Part shown: positions 1 to 8,179 of the stretch, piece by piece
Position numbering within the stretch: the stretch's first letter is position 1
How the letters are laid out: the number at the start of each line of letters is the position of its first letter
From: SIG603 sp963621245
Lineage (GTDB): Bacteria > Bacillota > Clostridia > Oscillospirales > Acutalibacteraceae
Assembly (NCBI GenBank): GCA_963621245.1
Contig: CAVFCW010000008.1
Location: forward strand, 1-64,000
Reading direction: 5' to 3'
DNA length: 64,000 nt
Position numbers and translations under genes: made by a program
The notes under the pieces: generated by a model
Told to the model about the DNA's origin: nothing
Database searches by the model: none
The model's input: the letters and a program-made list of their open reading frames with translations, nothing else

Positions 1-60
1 CCTTAGCATTAATCTTCTTTGAGCTTTGTTCAGTTTTCAGGGTTTCATCCCTTTTTTATA

Positions 61-91
61 CAGTCTTACCTATCGGTAAGACTGTTTTTTT
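61..91 (+). terminator. Rho-independent terminator of an upstream gene outside the window
   Basis: A 10-bp perfect stem (CAGTCTTACC / GGTAAGACTG) closes a TATC loop and is followed by seven T. It would end a plus-strand transcript whose gene lies left of position 1. I see no coding signal in bases 1-60. Confidence 0.8.
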
Positions 92-190
92 GCGTTGGGG
101 GAGAAATTTATCGTTTAGTTTTGTCGATTTGTTGACTTGTTTCGATATTTCAAATAAACTTAAGTTATAATAAAGTTGGAGTGTATTAAT

Positions 191-922
191 ATGGAATCTT
201 CTGTTAAAAAGACTTTGCTTCCGCATCATCACGGTGAGTTCGGCGAACAGCTTGCCGAGCACATGCCAAGCGTTGAAGAATTTGAAAAAACCGCTCAAAT
301 ATTTAAACTTTTAAGCGATCCCGGACGAATCAGAATTTTTTGGCTTCTCTGCCACTGCGAGGAATGCGGCATAGATATTGCTGCCATGGTGGGAATGACC
401 GGCCCCGCTGCGGCTCATCATCTGCGTTTGTTAAAAGAAGCCGAACTTATCGTCTCACAGCGTGACGGCAAAGAGGTTTATTACCGTGCGGCAGACACCG
501 AGCAAGCAAATCATTTGCACCTTATGATTGAAAAAATAGTCGAAATAGGTTGCCCTCAAGAGGAAACCCGTCTTAAGCGAATGTACTTGAACGAGGACGA
601 GCTTATCAGCGAGGTGCATAAACTGATTACCGAAAATTTATCGGAGCGGTACACCATCGAGGAGCTCTCCAAAAGATTTTTGGTTAACACTTCGTCACTA
701 AAAACAGGGTTTAAGAGAATATACGAGAAACCTATCGGTCAATACATGAAAGAATTCAGACTTAAGCGCGCCAAACAGCTTCTCGAAGAGACCGACGACA
801 GCATAGCAGATATTGCGGAAAGCGTCGGATACGAGAGTCAGGGAAAGTTCACGGCGGCATTCAGGGAGAATTACGGATTGAATCCTTCTCAATACAGGAC
901 TCATTTCAAGGATAAAAATTAG
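191..922 (+). CDS. ArsR-type / AraC-type double helix-turn-helix transcriptional regulator
   Basis: A 243-residue regulator made of two different DNA-binding modules. Residues about 30-110 form an ArsR/SmtB-like winged helix, with the DNA-recognition part ending in AAAHHLRLLKEAEL. Residues about 140-240 are an AraC-family double HTH ending in the usual GLNPSQYR. Cysteines at 54, 56 and 59 fall where ArsR proteins carry their CxC metalloid site, so metal or thiol sensing is possible but unproven. The ATG at 191 is chosen because GGAG lies 9 bases upstream; the longer TTG start at 176 has no ribosome binding site. The gene stands alone before the amino acid ABC operon and may control it; that link is inferred from position only. 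Confidence 0.85.
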   Translation: MESSVKKTLLPHHHGEFGEQLAEHMPSVEEFEKTAQIFKLLSDPGRIRIFWLLCHCEECGIDIAAMVGMTGPAAAHHLRLLKEAELIVSQRDGKEVYYRAADTEQANHLHLMIEKIVEIGCPQEETRLKRMYLNEDELISEVHKLITENLSERYTIEELSKRFLVNTSSLKTGFKRIYEKPIGQYMKEFRLKRAKQLLEETDDSIADIAESVGYESQGKFTAAFRENYGLNPSQYRTHFKDKN

Positions 923-973
923 AAGTTTTATATAGAATTGCAATTTTGATATGTTTTTCTTGCAAATTGAGCT

Positions 974-1030
974 ATAATCCTATCAGAAATCACAAAAACG
1001 GCGATTTTTGATAGGATTATTTTTATTTTT
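974..1030 (+). terminator. Terminator after the ArsR-AraC regulator
   Basis: A 12-bp perfect stem (ATAATCCTATCA / TGATAGGATTAT), extended inward by GAAATC/GATTTT with one G-U pair, runs into a T-rich tract from 1021. It fits an intrinsic terminator for the gene ending at 922. Confidence 0.75.
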
Positions 1031-1240
1031 TCTTTTTTGATAAAATTTAGTTCAAAAATTGAAAATTGCGGCACATTTTCTTTTGTTATTCTGCATTTTC
1101 TTAGTGCTTTGGCACATAGTTTCGCTTTAGCACAGCATAACAATAAAGAAAAAATATCGGAATATTTACTGTTAATTTTCTGGATAATCTTTCAATAATT
1201 GTTTAATTTTGCATAAAATACTAAAATCTCCCCCGTTCAC

Positions 1241-1269
1241 TTTACATTTGCCTTACTCGTGGATATAAT
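1241..1269 (+). promoter_or_regulatory. Sigma-A-type promoter of the amino acid ABC operon
   Basis: TTTACA (1241-1246), a 17-base spacer, then TATAAT (1264-1269). The predicted start is near 1276, so the 20-bp hairpin at 1283-1333 would lie at the very 5' end of the mRNA. Confidence 0.7.
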
Positions 1270-1282
1270 TTAGTCAAGCAAG

Positions 1283-1333
1283 AAACAAAGGCGTTTCATC
1301 CGAGAGAACTTAACGGATGAAACGCCTTTGTTT
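1283..1333 (+). promoter_or_regulatory. Perfect 20-bp leader hairpin, possible attenuator or mRNA 5'-end stabiliser
   Basis: Bases 1283-1302 and 1314-1333 are exact reverse complements around an 11-base loop. The 3' arm ends in TTTGTTT and is followed by TATATTT, so it could act as a terminator. It lies after the predicted transcription start and 40 bases before the lipoprotein start codon. No alternative antiterminator helix was obvious by eye. Confidence 0.75.
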
Positions 1334-1372
1334 TATATTTCAAACGGAAAGAAAAGAAAGAAGGAAACCAAA

Positions 1373-2269
1373 ATGAAAAAACATTCAAAGCTTGCAAGAG
1401 CAGCTTCTTTAGTACTTGCACTTCTCATGGCAGCATCTATGACAGCTTGCTCAAGCTCAGATTCTTCAAGCTCTTCAAGCGCATCTTCCGATTCGGCTGC
1501 ATCTACGGATTCTACCGCTGCAAGCGGAGACGTAACCGTAAAGAAAGTCGGTACGGGCAACTCGATGGCTCCGTTCTGTTACCTCGATGAGGACGGCGAG
1601 CTTCAGGGATATGACGTAGCAGTTTTGAAGGAGCTCGACGAGAGACTTCCTCAGTATGAATTCGATATTCAGAGCATGGATTTCACAGCTCTTATCACAG
1701 CTCTTGACGCGGGACAGCTCGATATGGTTTCTCACCAGCTCGTTAAGTCCGAGGCAAGAAAAGAGAAGTACATCTTCCCTGAGCAGTATTATTGCTTATC
1801 TCCTATGAGCTGGATCGTTAAGCCGGACAGCGGAATTGAGACCATGGAAGATATGGCTGGCAAGACAATCAATCAGTCGCCTTCTTCTTACGAGTACACA
1901 ATGATTGAGGCTTGGAACGCAGATCACCCCGGTCAGGAAATCATCCAGAACGCAGTTTCCAACCTCACAACAGCTGACAGCTACAAGCAGATCGAGAGCG
2001 GTCAGGTTGACGCAGCACTCTCTTACAGCTCCACATTCGAGACTGTTAACGCAGAGCTTGGCCTTGACCTTATTGCTACAGATGTTGTAATGTGCGAGGA
2101 TACATACGAGATGTTCGGTTCTGACGAGCAGCAGTTTGCAGACGACGTTGATGTAGTTCTCAAGGAAATGCTTGATGACGGCACACTCTCCAAGTTCTCA
2201 GAAGAGTACTTCGGTGAAGACATCTTCACACTTTATTCCGATAAGATTTACTTTGTCGCAGACAAGTAA
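1373..2269 (+). CDS. Polar amino acid ABC transporter, substrate-binding lipoprotein
   Basis: A 298-residue family 3 solute-binding protein that captures a polar amino acid outside the membrane for the permeases encoded next. Residues 1-25 are a lipoprotein signal with lipobox MTAC (Cys 26), followed by a Ser/Ala-rich linker to about residue 55. The rest is a typical two-lobed binding domain, starting with GTGNSMAPFCYLDEDG and the GYDVAVLKEL strand found in this family. ATG 1373 has AAGGAA upstream and gives a proper signal peptide; the in-frame TTG at 1328 lies inside the leader hairpin and is rejected. First gene of a binding protein-permease-permease-ATPase operon. The exact amino acid cannot be read from the sequence. 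Confidence 0.92.
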   Translation: MKKHSKLARAASLVLALLMAASMTACSSSDSSSSSSASSDSAASTDSTAASGDVTVKKVGTGNSMAPFCYLDEDGELQGYDVAVLKELDERLPQYEFDIQSMDFTALITALDAGQLDMVSHQLVKSEARKEKYIFPEQYYCLSPMSWIVKPDSGIETMEDMAGKTINQSPSSYEYTMIEAWNADHPGQEIIQNAVSNLTTADSYKQIESGQVDAALSYSSTFETVNAELGLDLIATDVVMCEDTYEMFGSDEQQFADDVDVVLKEMLDDGTLSKFSEEYFGEDIFTLYSDKIYFVADK

Positions 2270-2278
2270 TTAAGACTT

Positions 2279-2317
2279 CTTTATTGCGGAGGATGTGGGC
2301 ACATCTTCCGCATAAAG
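2279..2317 (+). promoter_or_regulatory. Intergenic hairpin between binding protein and first permease
   Basis: An 11-to-17-bp stem with one bulged T and one G-U pair closes a GGGC loop. No T-tract follows, so it is not a simple terminator. Hairpins here commonly protect the upstream mRNA so that the binding protein is made in excess over the permeases. Confidence 0.7.
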
Positions 2318-2344
2318 ATAAATTAAGAAAGGACGTGCGGTTTA

Positions 2345-3040
2345 GTGGGTAGTACATTTAATCCGAGCTTGATTCTCGGTTATATCCCGAAAATACTTAA
2401 AGCAGTACCCAAAACCTTTGAGATTCTTCTCCTTTCGCTTTTGTTCTCACTTGTTATCGGTGCGATTTTCGCCGGTATGAGTATGTCGAAGAACAAAGTT
2501 CTTAAAGCGATTTCTAAAGTTTGGATTGCTTTCATGCGAGGCATTCCCACACTTATTCTTATATTCCTCTTATATTTGGCTCTGCCTCAGTTTATGACGA
2601 GAATGGGCGTTGATATGACGGGAATAACAACGACAACTTATATCATCGCTACACTTTCGTTATCCGTTTCGGCTAACATGGCAGAGATGATGCGAAGCGC
2701 ATACCTTGCGGTTGACAAGGGTCAGCGTGAGGCGGCTTTATCGGTCGGTATGAGCCCGACTATGGCTTTTATAAGAATTATATTTCCGCAGGCTTTGGGC
2801 GTAGCAATCCCGACCTTAGGAAACAACATTATCATGCTTTTCAAGGAAACGAGCCTTGCCTTCACAATCGGCGTTATCGACCTTTTGGGAAGAGCAAGAG
2901 CACTTTCGGCAATTAATTACGGCGCAACCCAGCTTGAAATCTACATTGCAACGGGCCTTATCTTCTGGGTATTCTGCTTTGCATTCGAGAGACTTTTCAA
3001 GATTGTCGAAAAACTTTACACAGTAGGAAGAAAGAGCTGA
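2345..3040 (+). CDS. Polar amino acid ABC transporter permease 1
   Basis: A 231-residue inner-membrane permease of the His/Glu/Gln family. Several hydrophobic helices are visible, and the cytoplasmic coupling loop is of EAA type (QREAALSVGMSPTMAFIRII FPQAL), which contacts the ATPase. The start is GTG at 2345, preceded by AGAAAGGA at an 11-base distance. It shares the fold and much sequence pattern with the next gene; the two probably form a heterodimeric channel. Confidence 0.9.
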   Translation: MGSTFNPSLILGYIPKILKAVPKTFEILLLSLLFSLVIGAIFAGMSMSKNKVLKAISKVWIAFMRGIPTLILIFLLYLALPQFMTRMGVDMTGITTTTYIIATLSLSVSANMAEMMRSAYLAVDKGQREAALSVGMSPTMAFIRIIFPQALGVAIPTLGNNIIMLFKETSLAFTIGVIDLLGRARALSAINYGATQLEIYIATGLIFWVFCFAFERLFKIVEKLYTVGRKS

Positions 3041-3055
3041 GAGGAGGAATGAATT

Positions 3056-3754
3056 ATGGATTGGCAGTTTATAAAGGAATCTCTCCCTCAGGTTTTAGGT
3101 GCTATTCCGATAACCTTTGAGATGGCCTTTGCGGCGGTTATCATAGGCTGGATATTCGGACTTTTGATGGCACTTGCAAGAAAACACAAGGTACCTGTCT
3201 TGTCTCAGTTTTGTGCGGTTTATGTCAGCTTTATGAGAGGTGTGCCGATGGTTATACTTCTCTATGTCGCTTATTACTCAATTCCGATGATGTTATACGC
3301 CACGGCAGGAATCGATACGTCGGGAATTCCCGCAGTACTTTATGCGATAGTTGCTCTTTCAATGGATCAATGCGCATATTCTTCAGAAGTTTTCAGAGCA
3401 GCGCTCGACTCCGTAAATAAGGGCCAGCTTGAAGCTGCTTGGTCAATAGGTATGACAACACCTCAGGCAATGAGAAGAATAATTTTCCCGCAGGCTTTGT
3501 CGGTTGCAATGCCGAACCTCACGGGTCTCTTTACCGGAGTTATCAAAGGCACAAGCCTTGCTTACTATGTGGGCGTATATGAGATTACAGCAACGGCAAA
3601 CTTGCTTGCCAACCCGAAGTACAACTTCATAGAGGCATATGTAATGACAACAATTATCTATGAGCTTATCAGCTTTATATGCAACAAGGTATTCGGCGTG
3701 GCAGAAAAGAAGCTTTCAAAATTCAGACCGAAGCATGCCGAGGCTGCAAAATAA
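3056..3754 (+). CDS. Polar amino acid ABC transporter permease 2
   Basis: A 232-residue permease, paralogous to its upstream neighbour, starting 15 bases after it behind a GAGGAGG ribosome binding site. The EAA loop reads QLEAAWSIGMTTPQAMRRIIF. Its second transmembrane stretch and the VSFMRGVP motif match the His/Glu/Gln permease family. Likely partner of permease 1 in the same transporter. Confidence 0.9.
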   Translation: MDWQFIKESLPQVLGAIPITFEMAFAAVIIGWIFGLLMALARKHKVPVLSQFCAVYVSFMRGVPMVILLYVAYYSIPMMLYATAGIDTSGIPAVLYAIVALSMDQCAYSSEVFRAALDSVNKGQLEAAWSIGMTTPQAMRRIIFPQALSVAMPNLTGLFTGVIKGTSLAYYVGVYEITATANLLANPKYNFIEAYVMTTIIYELISFICNKVFGVAEKKLSKFRPKHAEAAK

Positions 3755-3767
3755 GGAGTGACGCATT

Positions 3768-4574
3768 ATGATGGTAGAACTTAAGGATATTCGCAAGTCG
3801 TTCGGTGACAACCACGTTTTGAACGGCGTGAATATGGATATAGACGTCGGTGAGGTTGTGGTTATTCTCGGCCCGTCCGGTTCGGGCAAGACTACTCTTC
3901 TTCGCACAATTAATTTTCTTGACCCGGGAGACGAGGGCTCTGTTACGGTTAACGAGCTCACGGTAAACTGCAAAAAGCACTCAAAGCCCGAGGTTTTGAA
4001 TCTCAGAAGAAAAACCGCAATGGTTTTCCAGAACTACAATCTTTTTGCAAACAAGACAATTCTTCAGAATGTAACAGAGGGACTTATCACCGTTAAGAGA
4101 GTTGCTAAGCCCGCTGCTGAAAAGGTTGCAAAGAAGATGCTCGAGAGAGTTGGTCTTGGAGATAAGTTTGATTTTTACCCGTCATCTCTTTCGGGCGGCC
4201 AGCAGCAGAGAGCCGGAATCGCAAGAGCCTTGGTTCTTGATCCGGATGTAATTCTCTTTGACGAGCCGACCAGTGCTCTTGACCCTGAGCTTGTCGGTGA
4301 GGTTCTCGATACAATCAAGAACATCGCAAAATCCGGCATCACTATGATAGTTGTCACGCATGAGATTGCCTTTGCAAAAGAGGTTGCAACGAGAGTTGTT
4401 TACATGCAGGGCGGCGTTATAGTCGAGCAGGGCAAGCCGGAGGAAATTCTTGTTCATCCAAAGGATCCGAGAACTCAGAAGTTCCTCAGAAGAATTACCG
4501 ATCCGCATGTCGATCCTAAGCATGTCGATATGGACGCTCCCGAGACTGCATCCGAGAGCGAAGAAATTGCCTAA
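3768..4574 (+). CDS. Polar amino acid ABC transporter ATP-binding protein
   Basis: A 268-residue ATPase that powers the two permeases from the cytoplasmic side. Walker A is GPSGSGKT, the ABC signature is LSGGQQQR and Walker B is VILFDEPTSALDP, followed by the switch histidine in VVTHE. The last ~25 residues form an acidic tail longer than in most relatives. It starts 13 bases after permease 2, behind AAGGAGTG; ATG 3768 and ATG 3771 are both possible. Last gene of the operon, followed by a terminator. Confidence 0.93.
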   Translation: MMVELKDIRKSFGDNHVLNGVNMDIDVGEVVVILGPSGSGKTTLLRTINFLDPGDEGSVTVNELTVNCKKHSKPEVLNLRRKTAMVFQNYNLFANKTILQNVTEGLITVKRVAKPAAEKVAKKMLERVGLGDKFDFYPSSLSGGQQQRAGIARALVLDPDVILFDEPTSALDPELVGEVLDTIKNIAKSGITMIVVTHEIAFAKEVATRVVYMQGGVIVEQGKPEEILVHPKDPRTQKFLRRITDPHVDPKHVDMDAPETASESEEIA

Positions 4575-4625
4575 AAAACAACTTGAGTTTGATTCATTTT
4601 ACCCTTCCTAAATTATATAGAGAGA

Positions 4626-4652
4626 AGAGTCCGCATGCGGGCTCTTTTTTCT
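4626..4652 (+). terminator. Terminator of the amino acid ABC operon
   Basis: An 8-bp stem (AGAGTCCG / CGGGCTCT, one G-U pair) with loop CATG, followed by six T. Confidence 0.8.
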
Positions 4653-4659
4653 TTGTAAA

Positions 4660-4697
4660 AAAGGCGCAAAAAAGGGAGAGAAATTAAATTCTCTCCC
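4660..4697 (-). terminator. Terminator of the phosphoglucomutase gene
   Basis: On the minus strand GGGAGAGAA pairs with TTCTCTCCC around a six-base loop, followed by six T and a second T-run. Confidence 0.8.
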
Positions 4698-4719
4698 AAT
4701 TGATTATTTATTTGGTTTA

Positions 4720-6423
4720 TCAGCAGCCTAAAACTCCGTCTGCAGCGGCGGTCATCTTTGCTACCATATCCTCGGACTCAGCCTTTGTTGCGCCCTTACC
4801 GGACATATAAACCTTGATCTTCGGTTCTGTGCCGGATGGACGAACGATGAACTTTGAGCCGTTTTCGAGGCGATACTCGAGAACATTGGACTTCGGAAGC
4901 TTAATCTCGGACTTCTCGTCGCCGTCTGTTCTGACGGAGAGCTTGTAGTCGCTTGTTCCGACAACCTTGTAGCCGGCAATCTCATTCGGAGCGTTGTTTC
5001 GAAGGTTCTCCATTATCTCTGCCATCTTAATCATACCGGACTCACCCTCGAATGCACGTGTGATTGTGCTGTTCTTGTAGTAGCCGTATTTCTCGTAGAG
5101 GTCGTTGATTGCATCGACAAGAGTCATGCCGTTTCTCTTGTAGTAAGAGGTCATCTCGCAGATGAGCATTGAGCCGTCAACAGCGTCTTTATCACGGACA
5201 TAACCGCCGGAAAGATAACCGTAGGACTCCTCAAAGCCGAGAAGGAAGCTGTCCTCTTTGCCCTCTGACTCAAGCTCTGCGATTATATCGCCGATGTACT
5301 TGAAGCCTGTGAGGCATCTTCTGATTGTTACGCCGTAGTCTTTTGCAACATCGTCAATCATATCGGTTGAAACGATTGTGGATACCGCAACGGGATCCTT
5401 AGGCATTGTGCCCTGTTCTGTGCGGAACTTAGCGATGAAGTTGAGAAGAAGGATACCAACCTCGTTACCTGTGAGAAGAATATACTCGCCGTTCTGGTTT
5501 ACTGCTACTCCAACACGGTCGGAGTCGGGGTCTGTTGCAAGGAGAAGATCTGGGTTGACCTTTTCGCAAAGCTCAATGCCCTTCTGAAGTGCTTCTCTTA
5601 TCTCCGGGTTCGGATAGGGGCAAGTCGGGAAGTTTCCGTCAGGCTCAGCCTGCTCGGGAACGATTGTTACGTCCTTAACGCCGATTCTGTCAAGAATAGC
5701 GAGAACGCACTTTTTACCTGCGCCGTTGAGCGGTGTGTAAACAACCTTGAGGTTGCCGGCATCGCCGCCGAGAATGGACTCTGCCTGAACTGCGTCAAGG
5801 AATGCGTTTACGGTTTCCACGCCGATATACTCGACTGTACCTGCTTTAACAGCGTCTTTGAAGTCAACCTTTTTGACGTCTGCGAAAATATCGATGTTGT
5901 TCATTTCCTCGGTGATGCCGTCAGCCATTGCAGCGGTAATCTGGCATCCGTCGGGGCCGTAAGCCTTGTAGCCGTTGTACTTTGCGGGGTTGTGAGATGC
6001 GGTGACATTAATACCAGCATCGCAGCCTAAGTGGCGAACTGCAAAGGAAAGTGCCGGCGTAGGCATAAGCTCGGGGTAGATGTAAGCCTTGATTCCGGCT
6101 GCAGCCAAAACAGCAGCAGACTCCTCCGAGAAGAGAACGCCCTTGATTCTTGAATCGTAAGCGATGGCAACAGAAAGGGGTTTTCCCTCGGTGTTGTGCT
6201 TGTTGAGGTAGTTTGCAAGTCCCTGAGTTGCCTTGCGTACGGTGTAGACGTTCATTCTGTTTGTGCCTGCGCCGATGACGCCTCTGAGTCCTGCGGTACC
6301 GAATTCAAGATCACGGTAGAATCTGTCATTTATTTCTTCGGGCTGACCCTTGATAGCCTCAAGCTCCTCGGTAAGATCCTTGTCGTCGAGCTCCTGGGCG
6401 AGCCATCTTTCATATTCTGACAT
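4720..6423 (-). CDS. pgcA: Phospho-sugar mutase (alpha-phosphoglucomutase type)
   Basis: A 567-residue cytoplasmic enzyme that interconverts hexose 1- and 6-phosphates, feeding glycogen, cell-wall glucosyl and glycolytic pools. The phosphoserine loop TASHNPAKYNGYK has its active serine at residue 143; the metal loop DPDSDRVG starts near 298; the sugar-binding EESYGY and the phosphate-binding RPSGTEPKIKVY complete the four motifs. Length is normal for the Firmicutes PgcA group. It is monocistronic, with its own promoter and terminator. Activity on mannose or glucosamine phosphates cannot be excluded. Confidence 0.92.
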   Translation of the reverse strand: MSEYERWLAQELDDKDLTEELEAIKGQPEEINDRFYRDLEFGTAGLRGVIGAGTNRMNVYTVRKATQGLANYLNKHNTEGKPLSVAIAYDSRIKGVLFSEESAAVLAAAGIKAYIYPELMPTPALSFAVRHLGCDAGINVTASHNPAKYNGYKAYGPDGCQITAAMADGITEEMNNIDIFADVKKVDFKDAVKAGTVEYIGVETVNAFLDAVQAESILGGDAGNLKVVYTPLNGAGKKCVLAILDRIGVKDVTIVPEQAEPDGNFPTCPYPNPEIREALQKGIELCEKVNPDLLLATDPDSDRVGVAVNQNGEYILLTGNEVGILLLNFIAKFRTEQGTMPKDPVAVSTIVSTDMIDDVAKDYGVTIRRCLTGFKYIGDIIAELESEGKEDSFLLGFEESYGYLSGGYVRDKDAVDGSMLICEMTSYYKRNGMTLVDAINDLYEKYGYYKNSTITRAFEGESGMIKMAEIMENLRNNAPNEIAGYKVVGTSDYKLSVRTDGDEKSEIKLPKSNVLEYRLENGSKFIVRPSGTEPKIKVYMSGKGATKAESEDMVAKMTAAADGVLGC

Positions 6424-6523
6424 TGGTATTACATCCTTTCAAGATAAGGCTTTTGATTTAAAACGCCTTATAAAAATTTGCATAGTTTTGAATGCCGAAA
6501 AACGACATTTGTCTATATAATAT

Positions 6524-6552
6524 AGAATATCATTATCTTTATGCAAAGTCAA
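6524..6552 (-). promoter_or_regulatory. Promoter of the phosphoglucomutase gene
   Basis: On the minus strand TTGACT, 17 bases, TATTCT. The predicted leader is about 95 bases. The rest of 6424-6593 shows nothing else I can assign. Confidence 0.55.
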
Positions 6553-6593
6553 TGATAATTTAAGGCTCAAGCCGACAAAATATAGTCATTATT

Positions 6594-7061
6594 TTAGTCT
6601 ATGCGAACAATATTGGTGAGAACAGAGCCGTTTTTGATCTCTATCGTGCCGAAGCTTGCGCCCCAGCCTGAACAGGAGCCGGGATTCATAATGTAAAGCC
6701 CGTCCTCGTAGGTGTTTACAGCCTCGTGGGTGTGGCCGTAAAGAATTATATCGGCTTTGTTTTCACGCGCCCAAGCTTTAACTTCATATTCGCCGTATTT
6801 CACATGGAAAAGGTGGCCGTGTGTGAAGAAAATTCTCTTGCCCTCGAGCGTTATGTGGTCTGTCGGCGGATATGAACAGCTCCAGTCACAGTTTCCGCAA
6901 ACGGTGAGAAATTTCTTGTCGGGATTTTCAAGCTTGAGCTCCTCTATATCCCTCCAGCCGTCACCGCAAAAAATGACCACCTCGGCTTCTCTTTGCATTG
7001 AAAGGGCTTTGCGTGCACGGAAAAGATCTCCGTGAATATCTGACAGTACTATTATTTTCAA
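6594..7061 (-). CDS. YfcE/MJ0936-family metallophosphoesterase
   Basis: A 155-residue calcineurin-like phosphodiesterase. The metal ligands are all visible in order: LSDIHGD at the N-terminus, FCGDGW, the GNCDW version of GNH, THGH, and YGHTHEAV near the C-terminus. Family members hydrolyse phosphodiesters or cyclic nucleotides; the cellular substrate is unknown. The start is TTG at 7061, preceded by AGAGGTGA at the correct spacing and matching the family N-terminus MKIIVLSD. A longer reading frame extends 86 codons upstream but covers the promoter and has no similarity-like content. Confidence 0.85.
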   Translation of the reverse strand: MKIIVLSDIHGDLFRARKALSMQREAEVVIFCGDGWRDIEELKLENPDKKFLTVCGNCDWSCSYPPTDHITLEGKRIFFTHGHLFHVKYGEYEVKAWARENKADIILYGHTHEAVNTYEDGLYIMNPGSCSGWGASFGTIEIKNGSVLTNIVRID

Positions 7062-7106
7062 AATATCACCTCTGATGAATTTGAGTTCAACTTTGTTTGT
7101 ACTTAG

Positions 7107-7135
7107 ATTATAATCGCAATTATTTATATTTACAA
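7107..7135 (-). promoter_or_regulatory. Promoter of the metallophosphoesterase gene
   Basis: On the minus strand TTGTAA, 17 bases, TATAAT, about 45 bases before the TTG start codon. Confidence 0.6.
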
Positions 7136-7208
7136 TGAAGAACAAAAGGATTATATTTGTTTTATTGAATGATATTTTTCTTATCAAACCGATATAAGGA
7201 GAAAAAAC

Positions 7209-8060
7209 ATGAAAGAAGTATATAAAGATCCTAGACCCGGATATGAAGAAATGAAAGAACAATGGCGAGAGATTACCCGTTTTCGCATTCATGACGGCGA
7301 GGAGGAGTTTAAATCTCATCAGCAGTTGAGATTGCCGCAGCCGCCGCTTGTAAAAGAGCCAATGGGCGGGGAGAAAATCAAGCTTCCCATGGATTTTGAG
7401 AGTTTGAATTTAAATTCCGACTACGTTTCTCTTTGCTACAACAGATGTTCAAGGCGAGTGTACAGCGGCGAGAGCATGAGCCTTACAGAATTATCGTTCT
7501 TACTCTGGGCAACACAGGGAATAAAATCCATAAGAGGAAACAACTACGCCACTTTGAGATGCGTTCCGTGCGGCGGCGCAAGACATCCGTTTGAAACTTA
7601 TCTCATCGTGATTAACGTTGAGGGCTTAAAGGCTGGAAAATATCACTATCTGCCAATGACTAATGAAATTGAGTTCTTGGGAGAGGTTGATAATATGTTT
7701 GAGACGGTCAAGCAGACGCTTGAGGGTCAGTCTTGGGGTGCAAAAGCCAATGTTGTGTTTTACTGGTCAATGGTGCCTTACAGAACAGAGTGGAGATACG
7801 GCCCCGGTTCACCCGTGCACGCACTTGTTGACGTCGGTCATGTCGGTCAGGCGCTTTACATGGCTTGTGAGGCGGCTGGACTCGGCACATGCGGCATAGG
7901 TGCCTTTGATTTTGACCTTTGCGGCGAGCTTTTCGGCCTTGATAACGATGAAGAGTACATCGTTTATTCCGAGCCTGTAGGAAAGGTTAAAGAAGAGGAT
8001 AAGGCACACGAGGACGATATTTATGCATTCGTCAAGAACGAGCCGGGAGCACAGAATTGA
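7209..8060 (+). CDS. SagB/ThcOx-type nitroreductase-fold oxidoreductase
   Basis: A 283-residue FMN-binding protein of the SagB branch. The FMN-site pattern is seen in RCSRRVYSGESMSLTELSFLLWATQG, where the arginines and serine fit the usual R-R/S-x-R phosphate contact, and in the C-terminal GLGTCGIGAF motif near residue 232. SagB relatives oxidise azoline rings in modified peptides, but many stand-alone members exist with other or unknown roles. No YcaO, precursor peptide or protease gene is adjacent, so no peptide pathway can be claimed. The start is supported by AAGGAG 7 bases upstream. It is monocistronic and divergent from the phosphoesterase. Confidence 0.8.
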   Translation: MKEVYKDPRPGYEEMKEQWREITRFRIHDGEEEFKSHQQLRLPQPPLVKEPMGGEKIKLPMDFESLNLNSDYVSLCYNRCSRRVYSGESMSLTELSFLLWATQGIKSIRGNNYATLRCVPCGGARHPFETYLIVINVEGLKAGKYHYLPMTNEIEFLGEVDNMFETVKQTLEGQSWGAKANVVFYWSMVPYRTEWRYGPGSPVHALVDVGHVGQALYMACEAAGLGTCGIGAFDFDLCGELFGLDNDEEYIVYSEPVGKVKEEDKAHEDDIYAFVKNEPGAQN

Positions 8061-8179
8061 TGTTTTTGAGTTTGATTTATTGAAACAAAGCGAAAACAGT
8101 GATAAAATATTATCGGTGCAATTAGCATAGACTAACAGCATCCGAATATTGATAAACAAAAAGAAAGGAAAAAGGAAAG

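Noticed and set aside
6594..7319. 241-codon form of the phosphoesterase
   Set aside because: The first 86 codons cover the promoter region and are hydrophobic AT-rich noise; the TTG at 7061 with AGAGGTGA matches the family start.
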